Assembly: GCA_038106885.1 (NCBI GenBank)
Contig: JAYNFX010000020.1
Coordinates: 1-27,928, forward strand
DNA length: 27,928 nucleotides
Origin: UBA3537 sp038106885
Lineage (GTDB): Bacteria > Bacteroidota > Bacteroidia > Flavobacteriales > Flavobacteriaceae
Direction of reading: 5' to 3'
The translations under genes were made by a program, and so were the position numbers. This document shows, piece by piece, positions 10,601-17,476 of the stretch; position 1 is the stretch's first letter, and each line of letters starts with the position of its first letter. The notes beneath the pieces were generated by a model. It saw only the letters and a list, made by a program, of their open reading frames with translations. It was not told where the DNA came from and made no database searches.

Positions 10601-12788
10601 ATTGTGTTGCATTATGACTTTGAATTGAAAATGTTCCTTCTCCATTAAGTATAGCAGCTGAATTTAGTTTAAATCGTATTTCAAATGCAGTAAATTCATT
10701 TATATTATTATCATAAACGCCGTCGTAATTTACATCTATTAACAATTGATTATCAGGATCATGAATTGTAATTGTTTGATCAAAAGGAACGCTAAAAACA
10801 TACTCCTCAGTGTCATCCATTTGTCCAATTATTTGAGATGATGGAGCTTGCTCAAGTTTAAATTGTGTTGCAGAATCAAAAACTAGTTGAAATGCTGCTG
10901 AACTTGAGATTGTACCAACAGTTGGTGATGCTTTTAAAACCATTGTTTGATCAGAAAAACCAACAAAAGGTTCTGCAACTGTATTAGATTCACTGAAAAA
11001 TACTTCTGAAGTGAAATTAGGCCCATTAGAATTAGAAAGATCATAAGAAAGATTACAGTTGGATTCTTGCACATTTAAAATACCATCATTATCAAGATCA
11101 AGATCAAGATTATTATTTATACCATCACCATCATAATCTCCAACACAACCACTAACTGGAACATTATCAGAAATTACAGTTGAGCAATCAAAAATAATAC
11201 CTTCTAACTGATAATAACCTGGAGTTGTTGGGATATAGGAATCAAAGGTAGCGCCCTGAATAGGATCTCCATTAAAAATCCATTGATATCCATCAAATGT
11301 TTCTTCACTCGAAAGACTTAATTCTATGTATGGAATACATAACTCTTCAGTGTCAATAGATAATCCGTCTGCTGTTATTTCAGGTTTAAATATAAATCCA
11401 GAATAAAAACCCCCTAAAGCAGCTGCGCCATTTGCTCCGTAATAAGATACATATATTTGACCATCTGATGAAACGCTGATATCTCCTGTTAGTCCACTAA
11501 TTAAATATGTTTCATAATTAAAATTTCCTAACACACTTTGTGGTAATGCCGTTGTTGGAACTCCATTTATTTGAATACTAGCACCAGTTTCTGCAACGAT
11601 TGTAATGCCTCCAATAAATGTGACATCACCAGAACCTGAAGATTGAATTAATGGAATATTATCAATTCTTCGAGGAGCCTTACAATTTAAAGGCGGAACA
11701 AAGAACATTTCTTGGTTGGCTTCGTTGTTGGTTCCACCAATTCCTTGATACGCGAAAGTAGTTTTTGATGTCCACACATAAAGATTCCCACCTGGATTTG
11801 ATCCAGAAATGGATTGTGTACTAAAGTTATCTCCCTCGATACTTATATATTCTCCAGAGTTTAAAATAGCTAATAAACTTCCTGTTGTTGAATCTCCATT
11901 AATCCATACTTCTGTATTATCATAATGAGCGATGATTAAAGGCCTTTCAATATCATCATACCCGTTGGCTCTAACAAAAATATATTCGCTAAAATCTTGA
12001 CCTTCAATGGAAATTGTCTGTAGTGGTGCAATTTGATCAATTCCTGCATCACGTCCACCACCATTTGAGTTACTCCCGTTTAAAGACCCACAATTCACAA
12101 CAATAGGCTTATTTGAAGTTACAAGAGCACCAATTAAACCATCTCTATTTGATTGAGTAATAGCAGGGTTTAGTGCAAGAACGTAAGACTCACCTGCATC
12201 GAGATTTGCCGAAAGCGGTGTGTTATTTTCCACAATTACATCGTCTGGAATATCTGAAAAATTTATCTCAGTATTATTCTCAGTTGCCATGACTGAAACA
12301 AAATTAACATAATCTTGATTTGAAGATGTGAAATTTTTTAAATTGGTGAATGTTCCAACCCTAAAAACCTTGCCAAGCCCAGAAAGACCTTTTGATACTA
12401 AAGAACCTGCTTGATTCTGATTCCCTGCTGTCAGCCTAACAGAAGCATAGACTGGTTTTTCAGATTGAATTACATAACCTTTATCTGATGCTTGAACCAA
12501 TGTGTTTGACAATGGTAAAACAAAAGATGTGTCATTACCATTACCAATGAATATTTCTAAAGGACTTGTGTTAGATACACTAAAGTTTGAAACTCCAACA
12601 CCTAACTGATTTATTTCAACATTTATAGTTGATATACTTGGTGTTGAAATATGAAGATATTGATTCTGAGGTAGAGCGTTAATATTAGATGCAGCTGTGA
12701 TCGGTGGTATATAATGCGTTCTACTAAGTTGTGCTGAAACCTGAAGACAAAAACTAATAAAAATTAAAACAAAAAAATTTATTTTCAT
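7695..12788 (-). CDS. Giant secreted T9SS type B cargo protein, probable adhesin
   Basis: This is a 1697-residue protein exported by the Sec system and then the type IX secretion system. Visible in order: signal peptide 1-19 (cleavage near VSA-Q); an IgGFc-binding-like region at about 90-470, containing IGALVTSNKPIVVNCGS and EMFFVPPLNC; an Ig-like stretch at 490-548; an acidic DxDxDG segment at 550-575; a beta-rich domain at 576-750; a thrombospondin type 3-like calcium-binding run at 755-948 (DLDSDNDGVYD, DSDLDLVFDFLDLDSDNDG and variants); an Ig-like segment to about 1055; four repeats of about 90-95 residues at 1058-1446, each starting with a Cys and mostly an acidic cluster; an Ig-like segment; and the type B sorting domain at 1608-1697 (NFFTPNNDGYNDVW, FNRFGKLL, FWDGTYNG). 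It lies upstream of gldBC. A surface adhesin is inferred from architecture; the ligand is unknown. Confidence 0.9.
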   Translation of the reverse strand: MKINFFVLIFISFCLQVSAQLSRTHYIPPITAASNINALPQNQYLHISTPSISTINVEINQLGVGVSNFSVSNTSPLEIFIGNGNDTSFVLPLSNTLVQASDKGYVIQSEKPVYASVRLTAGNQNQAGSLVSKGLSGLGKVFRVGTFTNLKNFTSSNQDYVNFVSVMATENNTEINFSDIPDDVIVENNTPLSANLDAGESYVLALNPAITQSNRDGLIGALVTSNKPIVVNCGSLNGSNSNGGGRDAGIDQIAPLQTISIEGQDFSEYIFVRANGYDDIERPLIIAHYDNTEVWINGDSTTGSLLAILNSGEYISIEGDNFSTQSISGSNPGGNLYVWTSKTTFAYQGIGGTNNEANQEMFFVPPLNCKAPRRIDNIPLIQSSGSGDVTFIGGITIVAETGASIQINGVPTTALPQSVLGNFNYETYLISGLTGDISVSSDGQIYVSYYGANGAAALGGFYSGFIFKPEITADGLSIDTEELCIPYIELSLSSEETFDGYQWIFNGDPIQGATFDSYIPTTPGYYQLEGIIFDCSTVISDNVPVSGCVGDYDGDGINNNLDLDLDNDGILNVQESNCNLSYDLSNSNGPNFTSEVFFSESNTVAEPFVGFSDQTMVLKASPTVGTISSSAAFQLVFDSATQFKLEQAPSSQIIGQMDDTEEYVFSVPFDQTITIHDPDNQLLIDVNYDGVYDNNINEFTAFEIRFKLNSAAILNGEGTFSIQSHNATQFKINYINNSDSNINDVSFQLTQACKFIDSDLDSITDVFDLDSDNDGVYDIIESSNGSLDIDQDGRVDDLILNDTNLDGYHDNAINPIDSDLDLVFDFLDLDSDNDGLYDLFEAGIGFNTLDLDNNGQIDLGFVDLNNNGASDVSEAIVPIDSDLNGIPDFIQLDSDADGCFDVDEAGFEGFQGILNGTGIDLNGLVIGGNGYNQAIDTNSDGLYDYQDYVEIVPIISVSPEYVCESDSIDLEINFEPNSDEFDMISWEFSSDGGISWNDILESTPGFQGIFTSTLIIASAQTELSNTFFRAKMTRDDLICQSIFSTPIQLVVNPLPVVQSYVSLFQCDQDTDGITTFNLNEANSLISSNHLDESFFYYHNLIDAENGDSNFIVDPVSYQNINSDTPINPNIIFVRVETQSGCFMVSELELFVSTTQIPDDFSINPYKKCYDDSTGITVFDFSDSETMILELFPSDQSLSVSYYESETDALSEINSIQNINSYENDTGEDQAIWVRIDSDIDNSCIGMGSLIDLIIEPLPVLNTPINTYFCIEAGEVSNIDLDIEFTDEILGEQLPDFFSVEYFLSNSDAESGISTISNISSITGLQTIFYKITNNSSYCYDIGEFNIQFINIPTANTVSSYEVCDNNNDGLFTFDTSSLETSILAGQTNVSVEYTDAFGNPLQDANGVLITSPFPEIFYTTSQTITATVFNGFCDNDETQVQFIVNSNTDFSVEDVVICGGDSELIQLDLQSSTTNYQYVWDLPDSSIVETSQPELWVNQLGLYQVTVSNLNGSCSFSQFFEVFESDGPTISMDDITIVEATSNNSIFINETSLGSSNYEFQLIDENGNILGPYQDQGYFDQLTGGFYNLYVRDELQCEEISIVIPVIYIPNFFTPNNDGYNDVWEIKGVVSGDYIFSSISIFNRFGKLLKNMSLNQNFWDGTYNGIKLPTNDYWYRIELVRSDNTVLSRTGHFTLRR
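7698..7967 (-). other. T9SS type B C-terminal sorting domain (gliding motility CTERM type)
   Basis: The last 90 residues of the giant protein contain the type B hallmarks: PNFFTPNNDGYNDVWEI, ISIFNRFGKLLK, a WDGTYNG turn and a final GHFTLRR strand. Domains of this type direct proteins through the type IX system; in Flavobacterium they are found on SprB-like adhesins. The presence of Gld genes next door fits the idea that the host has this system. Confidence 0.92.
8451..9617 (-). repeat. Four tandem adhesin repeats of about 90-95 residues within the giant protein
   Basis: Protein residues 1058-1446 divide into four units starting near 1058, 1160, 1262 and 1356. Each begins with a Cys in a context such as FQCDQDTDGITTFNL, KKCYDDSTGITVFDF or YEVCDNNNDGLFTFD, continues with a YY/EY strand and an acidic DAxxG turn, and ends with a second Cys before a beta strand and a Pro linker. 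The third unit has lost the acidic DxDxDG-like loop. The units are diverged at the DNA level, so recent slippage is unlikely. This repeat style is common in secreted flavobacterial proteins with type B sorting domains. Confidence 0.75.
9945..10526 (-). repeat. Thrombospondin type 3-like calcium-binding repeats within the giant protein
   Basis: Residues 755-948 carry repeated DxDxDG motifs in the pattern DSDLDxxxDxxDLDSDNDGxxD. At least three full cycles are visible, followed by shorter DxNxDG elements. A single isolated copy lies at residues 550-575 (bases 11064-11141). Acidic repeats of this kind bind calcium and stiffen extracellular stalks. At the DNA level TCATTATCACTATCTAAATC occurs twice (near 10287 and 10468) and AAATCAGAATCAATTGGA twice (near 10140 and 10328), so the array still shows traces of duplication. 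Confidence 0.85.
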
Positions 12789-12802
12789 GTCTAATTAAAG
12801 CT

Positions 12803-12811
12803 CAAAAGCTA
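12803..12811 (-). promoter_or_regulatory. Possible -7 element for the giant adhesin gene
   Basis: On the minus strand TAGCTTTTG ends 14 bases before the ATG at 12788. It is TAnnTTTG with one extra base in the spacer. No convincing -33 TTG was found upstream, so this is only a candidate. Confidence 0.25.
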
Positions 12812-12915
12812 TTTTTCTTAATTAATATTGAGTTATTTATTTAAATATAAGTCTATTTTTTTAGAACAAAAATGTTAATTGTATTTTAAAATTTAATGTT
12901 TAGTTATTTAATGGT

Positions 12916-12945
12916 TTTAAAGAATAAAAGAATAGCTTATTTTTG
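12916..12945 (+). promoter_or_regulatory. Candidate nadE promoter (exact TAnnTTTG) giving a leaderless transcript
   Basis: TATTTTTG at 12938-12945 matches the Bacteroidota -7 consensus exactly, with TTTA at 12916-12919 eighteen bases upstream as a weak -33 element. Transcription would begin about three to five bases after the element, at or next to the ATG at 12950. This supports the 12950 start over the ATG at 12896, which would lie upstream of the promoter. Confidence 0.5.
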
Positions 12946-12949
12946 TATA

Positions 12950-13741
12950 ATGAATTCTAAATCTGTTGTTGGACATATAACTAACTGGCTGAAAACATAT
13001 ATTGCTGAATCCAAAACAAAAGGTTTTGTTGTTGGAATTTCTGGAGGCATTGATTCAGCAGTCACATCTACTCTATGTGCTAAAACAGGAATTAATGTAT
13101 TATGTCTTGAGATGCCAATACATCAAGCACCAGCACACGTAAGTAGAGCTCAAGAACATATAGAATTTTTGAAAAAAAAATACAAAAACGTATCATCATA
13201 TAAAGTTAATTTAACACCTGTTTTTGAAGCTCTCAGAAATGAAATTTCTAGTGATGGGTCACAAAATAAAATCGAAATGTCACTTGCTAATACAAGAGCA
13301 AGACTTAGAATGACAACACTTTATTATCACGCAGGCTTAAATAATTATATTGTTGCTGGGACAGGAAATAAAGTTGAAGATTTTGGAGTCGGATTTTACA
13401 CAAAATACGGAGATGGAGGTGTTGACTTGAGCCCAATTGCAGATCTTTTAAAATCTGAGGTTTACGAGTTAGGTAAATATTTAGATGTTCCGAAAAGTAT
13501 AATTGAAGCTGCGCCAAGCGATGGCCTTTTTGGGGATGCTAGAAGTGATGAACAACAAATTGGTGCAACATACCCAGAGCTGGAGTGGGCAATGTCAATG
13601 AAAGACTTAGGTAAAATATCGTCTGATTTTTCAGGAAGAGAAAAAGAAGTTTATGACATCTTTATAAACTATTTTAATTCTAACTCACACAAAATGAAAC
13701 CAATTCCTGTTTGTTTAGTCTCTGATTCTGTAAAACAATAA
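12950..13741 (+). CDS. nadE: NH3-dependent NAD(+) synthetase
   Basis: NadE amidates nicotinic acid adenine dinucleotide to NAD in the cytoplasm, using ATP. The ATP pyrophosphatase loop SGGIDSAV is at residues 31-38, and the NAD-synthetase signature GTGNKVEDFGVGFYTKYGDG, which binds the deamido-NAD substrate, lies mid-protein. No glutaminase domain is attached, so free ammonia is the nitrogen source. An in-frame ATG at 12896 would add 18 residues (including MFSYLMVLKNKRIAYFCI) that look unlike family N-termini and would overlap the promoter, so the ATG at 12950 (263 residues) is preferred. The downstream regulator gene begins two bases after the stop, implying a shared transcript. The divergent neighbour is the giant adhesin. 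Confidence 0.93.
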   Translation: MNSKSVVGHITNWLKTYIAESKTKGFVVGISGGIDSAVTSTLCAKTGINVLCLEMPIHQAPAHVSRAQEHIEFLKKKYKNVSSYKVNLTPVFEALRNEISSDGSQNKIEMSLANTRARLRMTTLYYHAGLNNYIVAGTGNKVEDFGVGFYTKYGDGGVDLSPIADLLKSEVYELGKYLDVPKSIIEAAPSDGLFGDARSDEQQIGATYPELEWAMSMKDLGKISSDFSGREKEVYDIFINYFNSNSHKMKPIPVCLVSDSVKQ

Positions 13742-13743
13742 CA

Positions 13744-14364
13744 ATGATAAGGGTCTTAATTGCAGATCATCAACCTATTGTTAGCTATGGAATTCGTATG
13801 CTATTCGATTCTTCTAATGATGTGAAAATTGTAAATTCCGTAAACACCAAAAAACAGTTATTAGATTACCTGAAAAAGGGAAGTATAGACGTTGTTTTAC
13901 TATCAATAGATTTTGCCGAATCAAATGGCATGACAATAATGAGAATTATTAAGAAAGAATTTAACTCTGTAAGGGTTCTTATCTTTAGTTCTTTGGATGA
14001 GGATGTTTATGCTGCAACTAGTGTTAAGGCGGGAGCTTCAGGATTTTTATCTAAAACATCATCTACCAGTTCAATAAAACGAGCTATTTTAAAAGTTTTT
14101 AAGGGGGGGATTTATTTAAGTAGTGCGATGGCGAGAAAGCTAACTTTAGAAAAAAATCAAGATAAAACAGATGTTTTAAGCAAACTCTCTACCAGAGAGT
14201 TTGAGGTGCTTGGTCTAATTTGTAATGGCAATAAAAATAGTGAAATTGCAAAGGAGTTAAATATTAATCCGAAAACCGTAAGTACTTATAAATCAAGATT
14301 AATGCATAAGCTAGAGGTGAAAAATATTGTCGGCTTAATTGACTTTGGAAGGCAAAAGAAATAA
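13744..14364 (+). CDS. LuxR/NarL-family response regulator with degenerate receiver domain
   Basis: The 206-residue protein has a receiver-like N-terminal domain (about 1-120) and a LuxR-type helix-turn-helix at about 145-200 (LSTREFEVLGLICNGNKNSEIAKEL, then NPKTVSTYKSRLMHKL). It should bind DNA as a dimer. The receiver is unusual. The expected phospho-acceptor position reads VVLLS-ID, with Ser54 in place of Asp, and the acidic pair near residues 8-9 is Asp-His rather than Asp-Asp. The switch Ser (FSS, about 85) and the Lys of GFLSK remain. Phosphorylation as in standard regulators is therefore doubtful; Asp56 is a possible alternative site. It follows nadE by two bases, and its stop abuts the dnaG stop. 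Target genes are unknown; a link to gliding is only contextual. Confidence 0.9.
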   Translation: MIRVLIADHQPIVSYGIRMLFDSSNDVKIVNSVNTKKQLLDYLKKGSIDVVLLSIDFAESNGMTIMRIIKKEFNSVRVLIFSSLDEDVYAATSVKAGASGFLSKTSSTSSIKRAILKVFKGGIYLSSAMARKLTLEKNQDKTDVLSKLSTREFEVLGLICNGNKNSEIAKELNINPKTVSTYKSRLMHKLEVKNIVGLIDFGRQKK

Positions 14365-16326
14365 TTATAAGACTCGGTTTAATTTTCTACTAAGTAACAT
14401 TTTTAAATTAGAATAATTTAAAACATCTTCAAGAATATCTTTTTGAGGTGCTGAATTTCCTTTTGTAATCTCTTTGAATTCAGATACTTTTTTGTCAATT
14501 AAATAACATCTTAGACTTAAAATTGTTTCGCTTACTAATTGTGGAATGCTCAAGTCTTTAGGTTTTGGGAAAATATTATTTTTTTCCCAATTATGAAGAT
14601 TATAACGTTCTTCATTCATTAAAATTGATGTTACAACTGGTACAAGATCAGGGTCAATTTTATTTACAAAATTATCAATTGAAAATGTTTCATTTTGATT
14701 TAAATGATCTATAATTAGATAATAAATAGTTTTAAATTCAGAGTTACTAAATTTCATCTCATCCTCTTGTAGATCTAAATAAATTTTTTCAAATACTTTA
14801 GATTTTTGAATAACTGGCTCTAAAATAAGATCTCCTTTATCATTTTCTTTCAAAATTAAATCTTCAAAATCTTCAGATCTATTACCATACAAAAGAAGGA
14901 TTTCAATTATTTTTTGTTCTAATTGAAACTGCACATTAATCTTTTTCAGGTTATTCTTTTGATTTAATTTATGAATTTGAAAATTTTGACTTTCTTTTTG
15001 GTACTTTTTATTAATTTCTAATTTTGATTTTTTTGCTAATTGAGCTAATGTATTAAAGAGAACATTTTCACTTATTTCCATTATTCGCGCACACTCCTTG
15101 ACATATATTTCTTGTTTAATTTGATCAGATATCTTTGAAATACTATTAACCATATCACGAATTAACTCTGCTTTAGCAATAGGATCATTAGAAGATTCAT
15201 TCATTAAAAGTGAAGCCTTATATGATATAAAATCTTTTGAATTTTCATTCAAATAAATTTTAAGTTCTTCTGTAGTGTTACGTTTTGCAAAGCTGTCCGG
15301 ATCTTCTCCATCGGGGAAAGTGCAAACTTTAACATTCATACCTTGTTCTAAGATTAAATCCACACCTCTTATAGAGGCACGAATTCCAGCAGCATCTCCA
15401 TCAAAAAGAACAGTAATATTTTTTGTTAGCCTGCTAATAAGTCTAATTTGTTCAGAAGTTAATGCTGTACCAGACGACGAAACTACATTTTTTATATCTT
15501 TTTGATTCAATTGAATAACATCAGTATATCCTTCGACTAAATAACAATTATCTTCTTTAGCAATAGATTGTTTAGCGTAATATATTCCATATAAAACTTT
15601 ACTCTTGTGATAAATATCACTCTCAGGAGAATTTAAATATTTAGCGGCCTTTTCATTTTTAGCTAAAATACGTGCCCCAAAACCTAGAACTCTTCCTGAC
15701 ATACTATGAATAGGAAATATTATTCGTCCTTTAAATCGGTCAAACTTTTTATCATTTTTTACAATAGTTAAACCTGTTTTTTCTAAGTATTTTAAATTGT
15801 ATCCGTTTTTTAAAGCATCATCTGTAAGACCAGTCCAATCATCAGTTGAAAATCCTAATTGAAATTTTTTAATAGTTTCAAGGCTAAATCCTCTTTCTTT
15901 AAAATAAGTTAAGCCAACAGCTACTCCTGAATCTGTACCATGTAATATTTTTTGATAGTATTTATTCGCAAATTCAGAAACAACATACATACTCTCCCTT
16001 TCACTTGCAGCTTCTTTTTGTTTGTCAGATTGTATAGTTTCCTCAATTTCTATATTATATTTTTTCGCTAAATAACGAATGGCCTCAGGGTAAGTAAAAT
16101 GTTCGTGTTCCATAAGAAATGAAACTACAGTACCCCCTTTGCCAGTAGAAAAGTCTTTCCAAATTTGTTTAACTGGAGAGACCATAAAACTTGGTGTTCT
16201 CTCTTCGCTAAATGGGCTTAGACCTTTAAAATTACTACCAGATTTTTTTAATTGTACAAAATCCCCAATAACCTCCTCTACCCGAGACATATCAAATACT
16301 TTATCAATTGTTGATCTAGATATCAA
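14365..16326 (-). CDS. dnaG: DNA primase DnaG, TTG start, zinc ligands absent
   Basis: DnaG makes RNA primers at the replication fork. The 653-residue protein has an N-terminal CHC2-type domain (about 1-95), the catalytic TOPRIM core with EGYTDV at 265-270 and DGDAAG at 309-314, and a poorly conserved C-terminal region (about 430-653) that should contact the DnaB helicase. In the N-terminal domain the usual Cys-His-Cys-Cys zinc ligands align with Ser37, Ser40, Asp58 and Thr61 (GLSPFSEERTPSF and KDFSTGKGG), so no zinc site can form there, although the fold motif persists. The start is TTG at 16326; no in-frame ATG lies upstream before a TAG, and the next ATG at codon 13 would remove the conserved first helix. 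Its stop codon touches that of the convergent regulator gene. Confidence 0.95.
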   Translation of the reverse strand: MISRSTIDKVFDMSRVEEVIGDFVQLKKSGSNFKGLSPFSEERTPSFMVSPVKQIWKDFSTGKGGTVVSFLMEHEHFTYPEAIRYLAKKYNIEIEETIQSDKQKEAASERESMYVVSEFANKYYQKILHGTDSGVAVGLTYFKERGFSLETIKKFQLGFSTDDWTGLTDDALKNGYNLKYLEKTGLTIVKNDKKFDRFKGRIIFPIHSMSGRVLGFGARILAKNEKAAKYLNSPESDIYHKSKVLYGIYYAKQSIAKEDNCYLVEGYTDVIQLNQKDIKNVVSSSGTALTSEQIRLISRLTKNITVLFDGDAAGIRASIRGVDLILEQGMNVKVCTFPDGEDPDSFAKRNTTEELKIYLNENSKDFISYKASLLMNESSNDPIAKAELIRDMVNSISKISDQIKQEIYVKECARIMEISENVLFNTLAQLAKKSKLEINKKYQKESQNFQIHKLNQKNNLKKINVQFQLEQKIIEILLLYGNRSEDFEDLILKENDKGDLILEPVIQKSKVFEKIYLDLQEDEMKFSNSEFKTIYYLIIDHLNQNETFSIDNFVNKIDPDLVPVVTSILMNEERYNLHNWEKNNIFPKPKDLSIPQLVSETILSLRCYLIDKKVSEFKEITKGNSAPQKDILEDVLNYSNLKMLLSRKLNRVL

Positions 16327-16423
16327 ATTAAAAGGATTATATAGATTATTATTGTTTGCGCAAGGATAAAGATATAAAATCTAATATATTAAAAAACGAT
16401 AAATATAATTTAGTTGAAATAAG

Positions 16424-17401
16424 CTATTTATTTCTTTCAATTACATAATTAACCATCATGACTAATGCATCTTTGTAATTAGATTCTGGATAATTTTTAA
16501 TTAGTTTAAGAGCTTCACTTTGAAAGTATTTCATTTTTTGAACAGCATAGTCTAAACCTCCTTTATTTTTTACTAATTCTATGAGCTCTTTTACCCTGCG
16601 CTGATCTTTGTTATGACGTTTAATAGAATTAACAATCCAATTTCTCTCATTCGAAGTACAATTATTAATAGTATAAATTAGTGGTAAAGTCATCTTTTGT
16701 TCCTTAATATCAATTCCAGTAGGCTTTCCAATTTTTCTTGTCCCGTAGTCAAACAAATCATCTTTGATTTGAAAAGCCATTCCTATTAACTCTCCAAATT
16801 TTCTTAGAATCTCTATATCATTTGAATTGGGTTTTACTGACGCTGCTCCCAAACTACAACAAGCAGCAATCAATGTAGCTGTCTTTTGTCGTATTATATC
16901 ATAATACACCTCCTCAGTAATATCTAGAGTTCTTGCTTTTTCAATTTGAAGAAGCTCTCCTTCACTCATCTCTCTAACTGCAACGGATATTATCTTTAAT
17001 AAGTCAAAATCATTATTATCAATACAAACCAATAGTCCTTTTGATAATAAAAAATCACCAACTAAAACTGCAATTTTATTTTTCCAAAGGGCATTAATTG
17101 AGAAAAAACTTCTTCGTTGATTACTATCATCAACTACATCGTCGTGTACCAATGTAGCTGTGTGAATAAGTTCTATTACTGATGCACCTCTGTATGTCCT
17201 CTCTGACAATTGACCATTGGAAACCATTTTTGCAGATAGGAAAACAAACATTGGACGCATTTGTTTACCTTTTCTATTTACAATATAATGAGTTATTCTA
17301 TTTAAAAGCGCAACTTTACTCGACATTGACAAGCGAAACTTTTTTTCAAAAAGCTCCATCTCATAGCTGATAGGTTCTTTAATTTTTTCAATAATCTTCA
17401 A
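16424..17401 (-). CDS. Polyprenyl diphosphate synthase (octaprenyl/heptaprenyl type)
   Basis: This is a trans-isoprenyl diphosphate synthase, which condenses isopentenyl diphosphate with allylic diphosphates, probably to build the menaquinone side chain. Motifs: GKQMRP substrate-binding segment, first aspartate-rich motif DDVVDD and second aspartate-rich motif KDDLFDY. The large hydrophobic pocket and family length fit long-chain synthases such as IspB. The start is uncertain. TTG at 17410 falls inside a promoter-like TAAATATTTG, whereas TTG at 17401 gives an N-terminus (KIIEKIKEPIS) like homologues, and that start is used here (325 residues). There is no ATG before Met18 of the longer reading. 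It follows metX on the same strand after 66 bases. Exact chain length cannot be read from sequence. Confidence 0.88.
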   Translation of the reverse strand: MKIIEKIKEPISYEMELFEKKFRLSMSSKVALLNRITHYIVNRKGKQMRPMFVFLSAKMVSNGQLSERTYRGASVIELIHTATLVHDDVVDDSNQRRSFFSINALWKNKIAVLVGDFLLSKGLLVCIDNNDFDLLKIISVAVREMSEGELLQIEKARTLDITEEVYYDIIRQKTATLIAACCSLGAASVKPNSNDIEILRKFGELIGMAFQIKDDLFDYGTRKIGKPTGIDIKEQKMTLPLIYTINNCTSNERNWIVNSIKRHNKDQRRVKELIELVKNKGGLDYAVQKMKYFQSEALKLIKNYPESNYKDALVMMVNYVIERNK

Positions 17402-17407
17402 GAAAAA

Positions 17408-17417
17408 CAAATATTTA
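17408..17417 (-). promoter_or_regulatory. Putative -7 element for the polyprenyl synthase gene
   Basis: TAAATATTTG on the minus strand is identical to the element in front of mreB, and both are followed by TTT. It ends six bases before the preferred TTG start codon at 17401. A TTTA lies 17 bases upstream as a weak -33. If it is active, the message would have a leader of only about three bases. Confidence 0.35.
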
Positions 17418-17476
17418 TTACAAAATTACGCATATAAACCTAAATGATTCATTCTAAAAAGTTAAAACTACAATTT

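Noticed and set aside
12896..12949. An 18-residue N-terminal extension of NadE
   Set aside because: It is unlike family N-termini and overlaps an exact TAnnTTTG element, so the ATG at 12950 is preferred.
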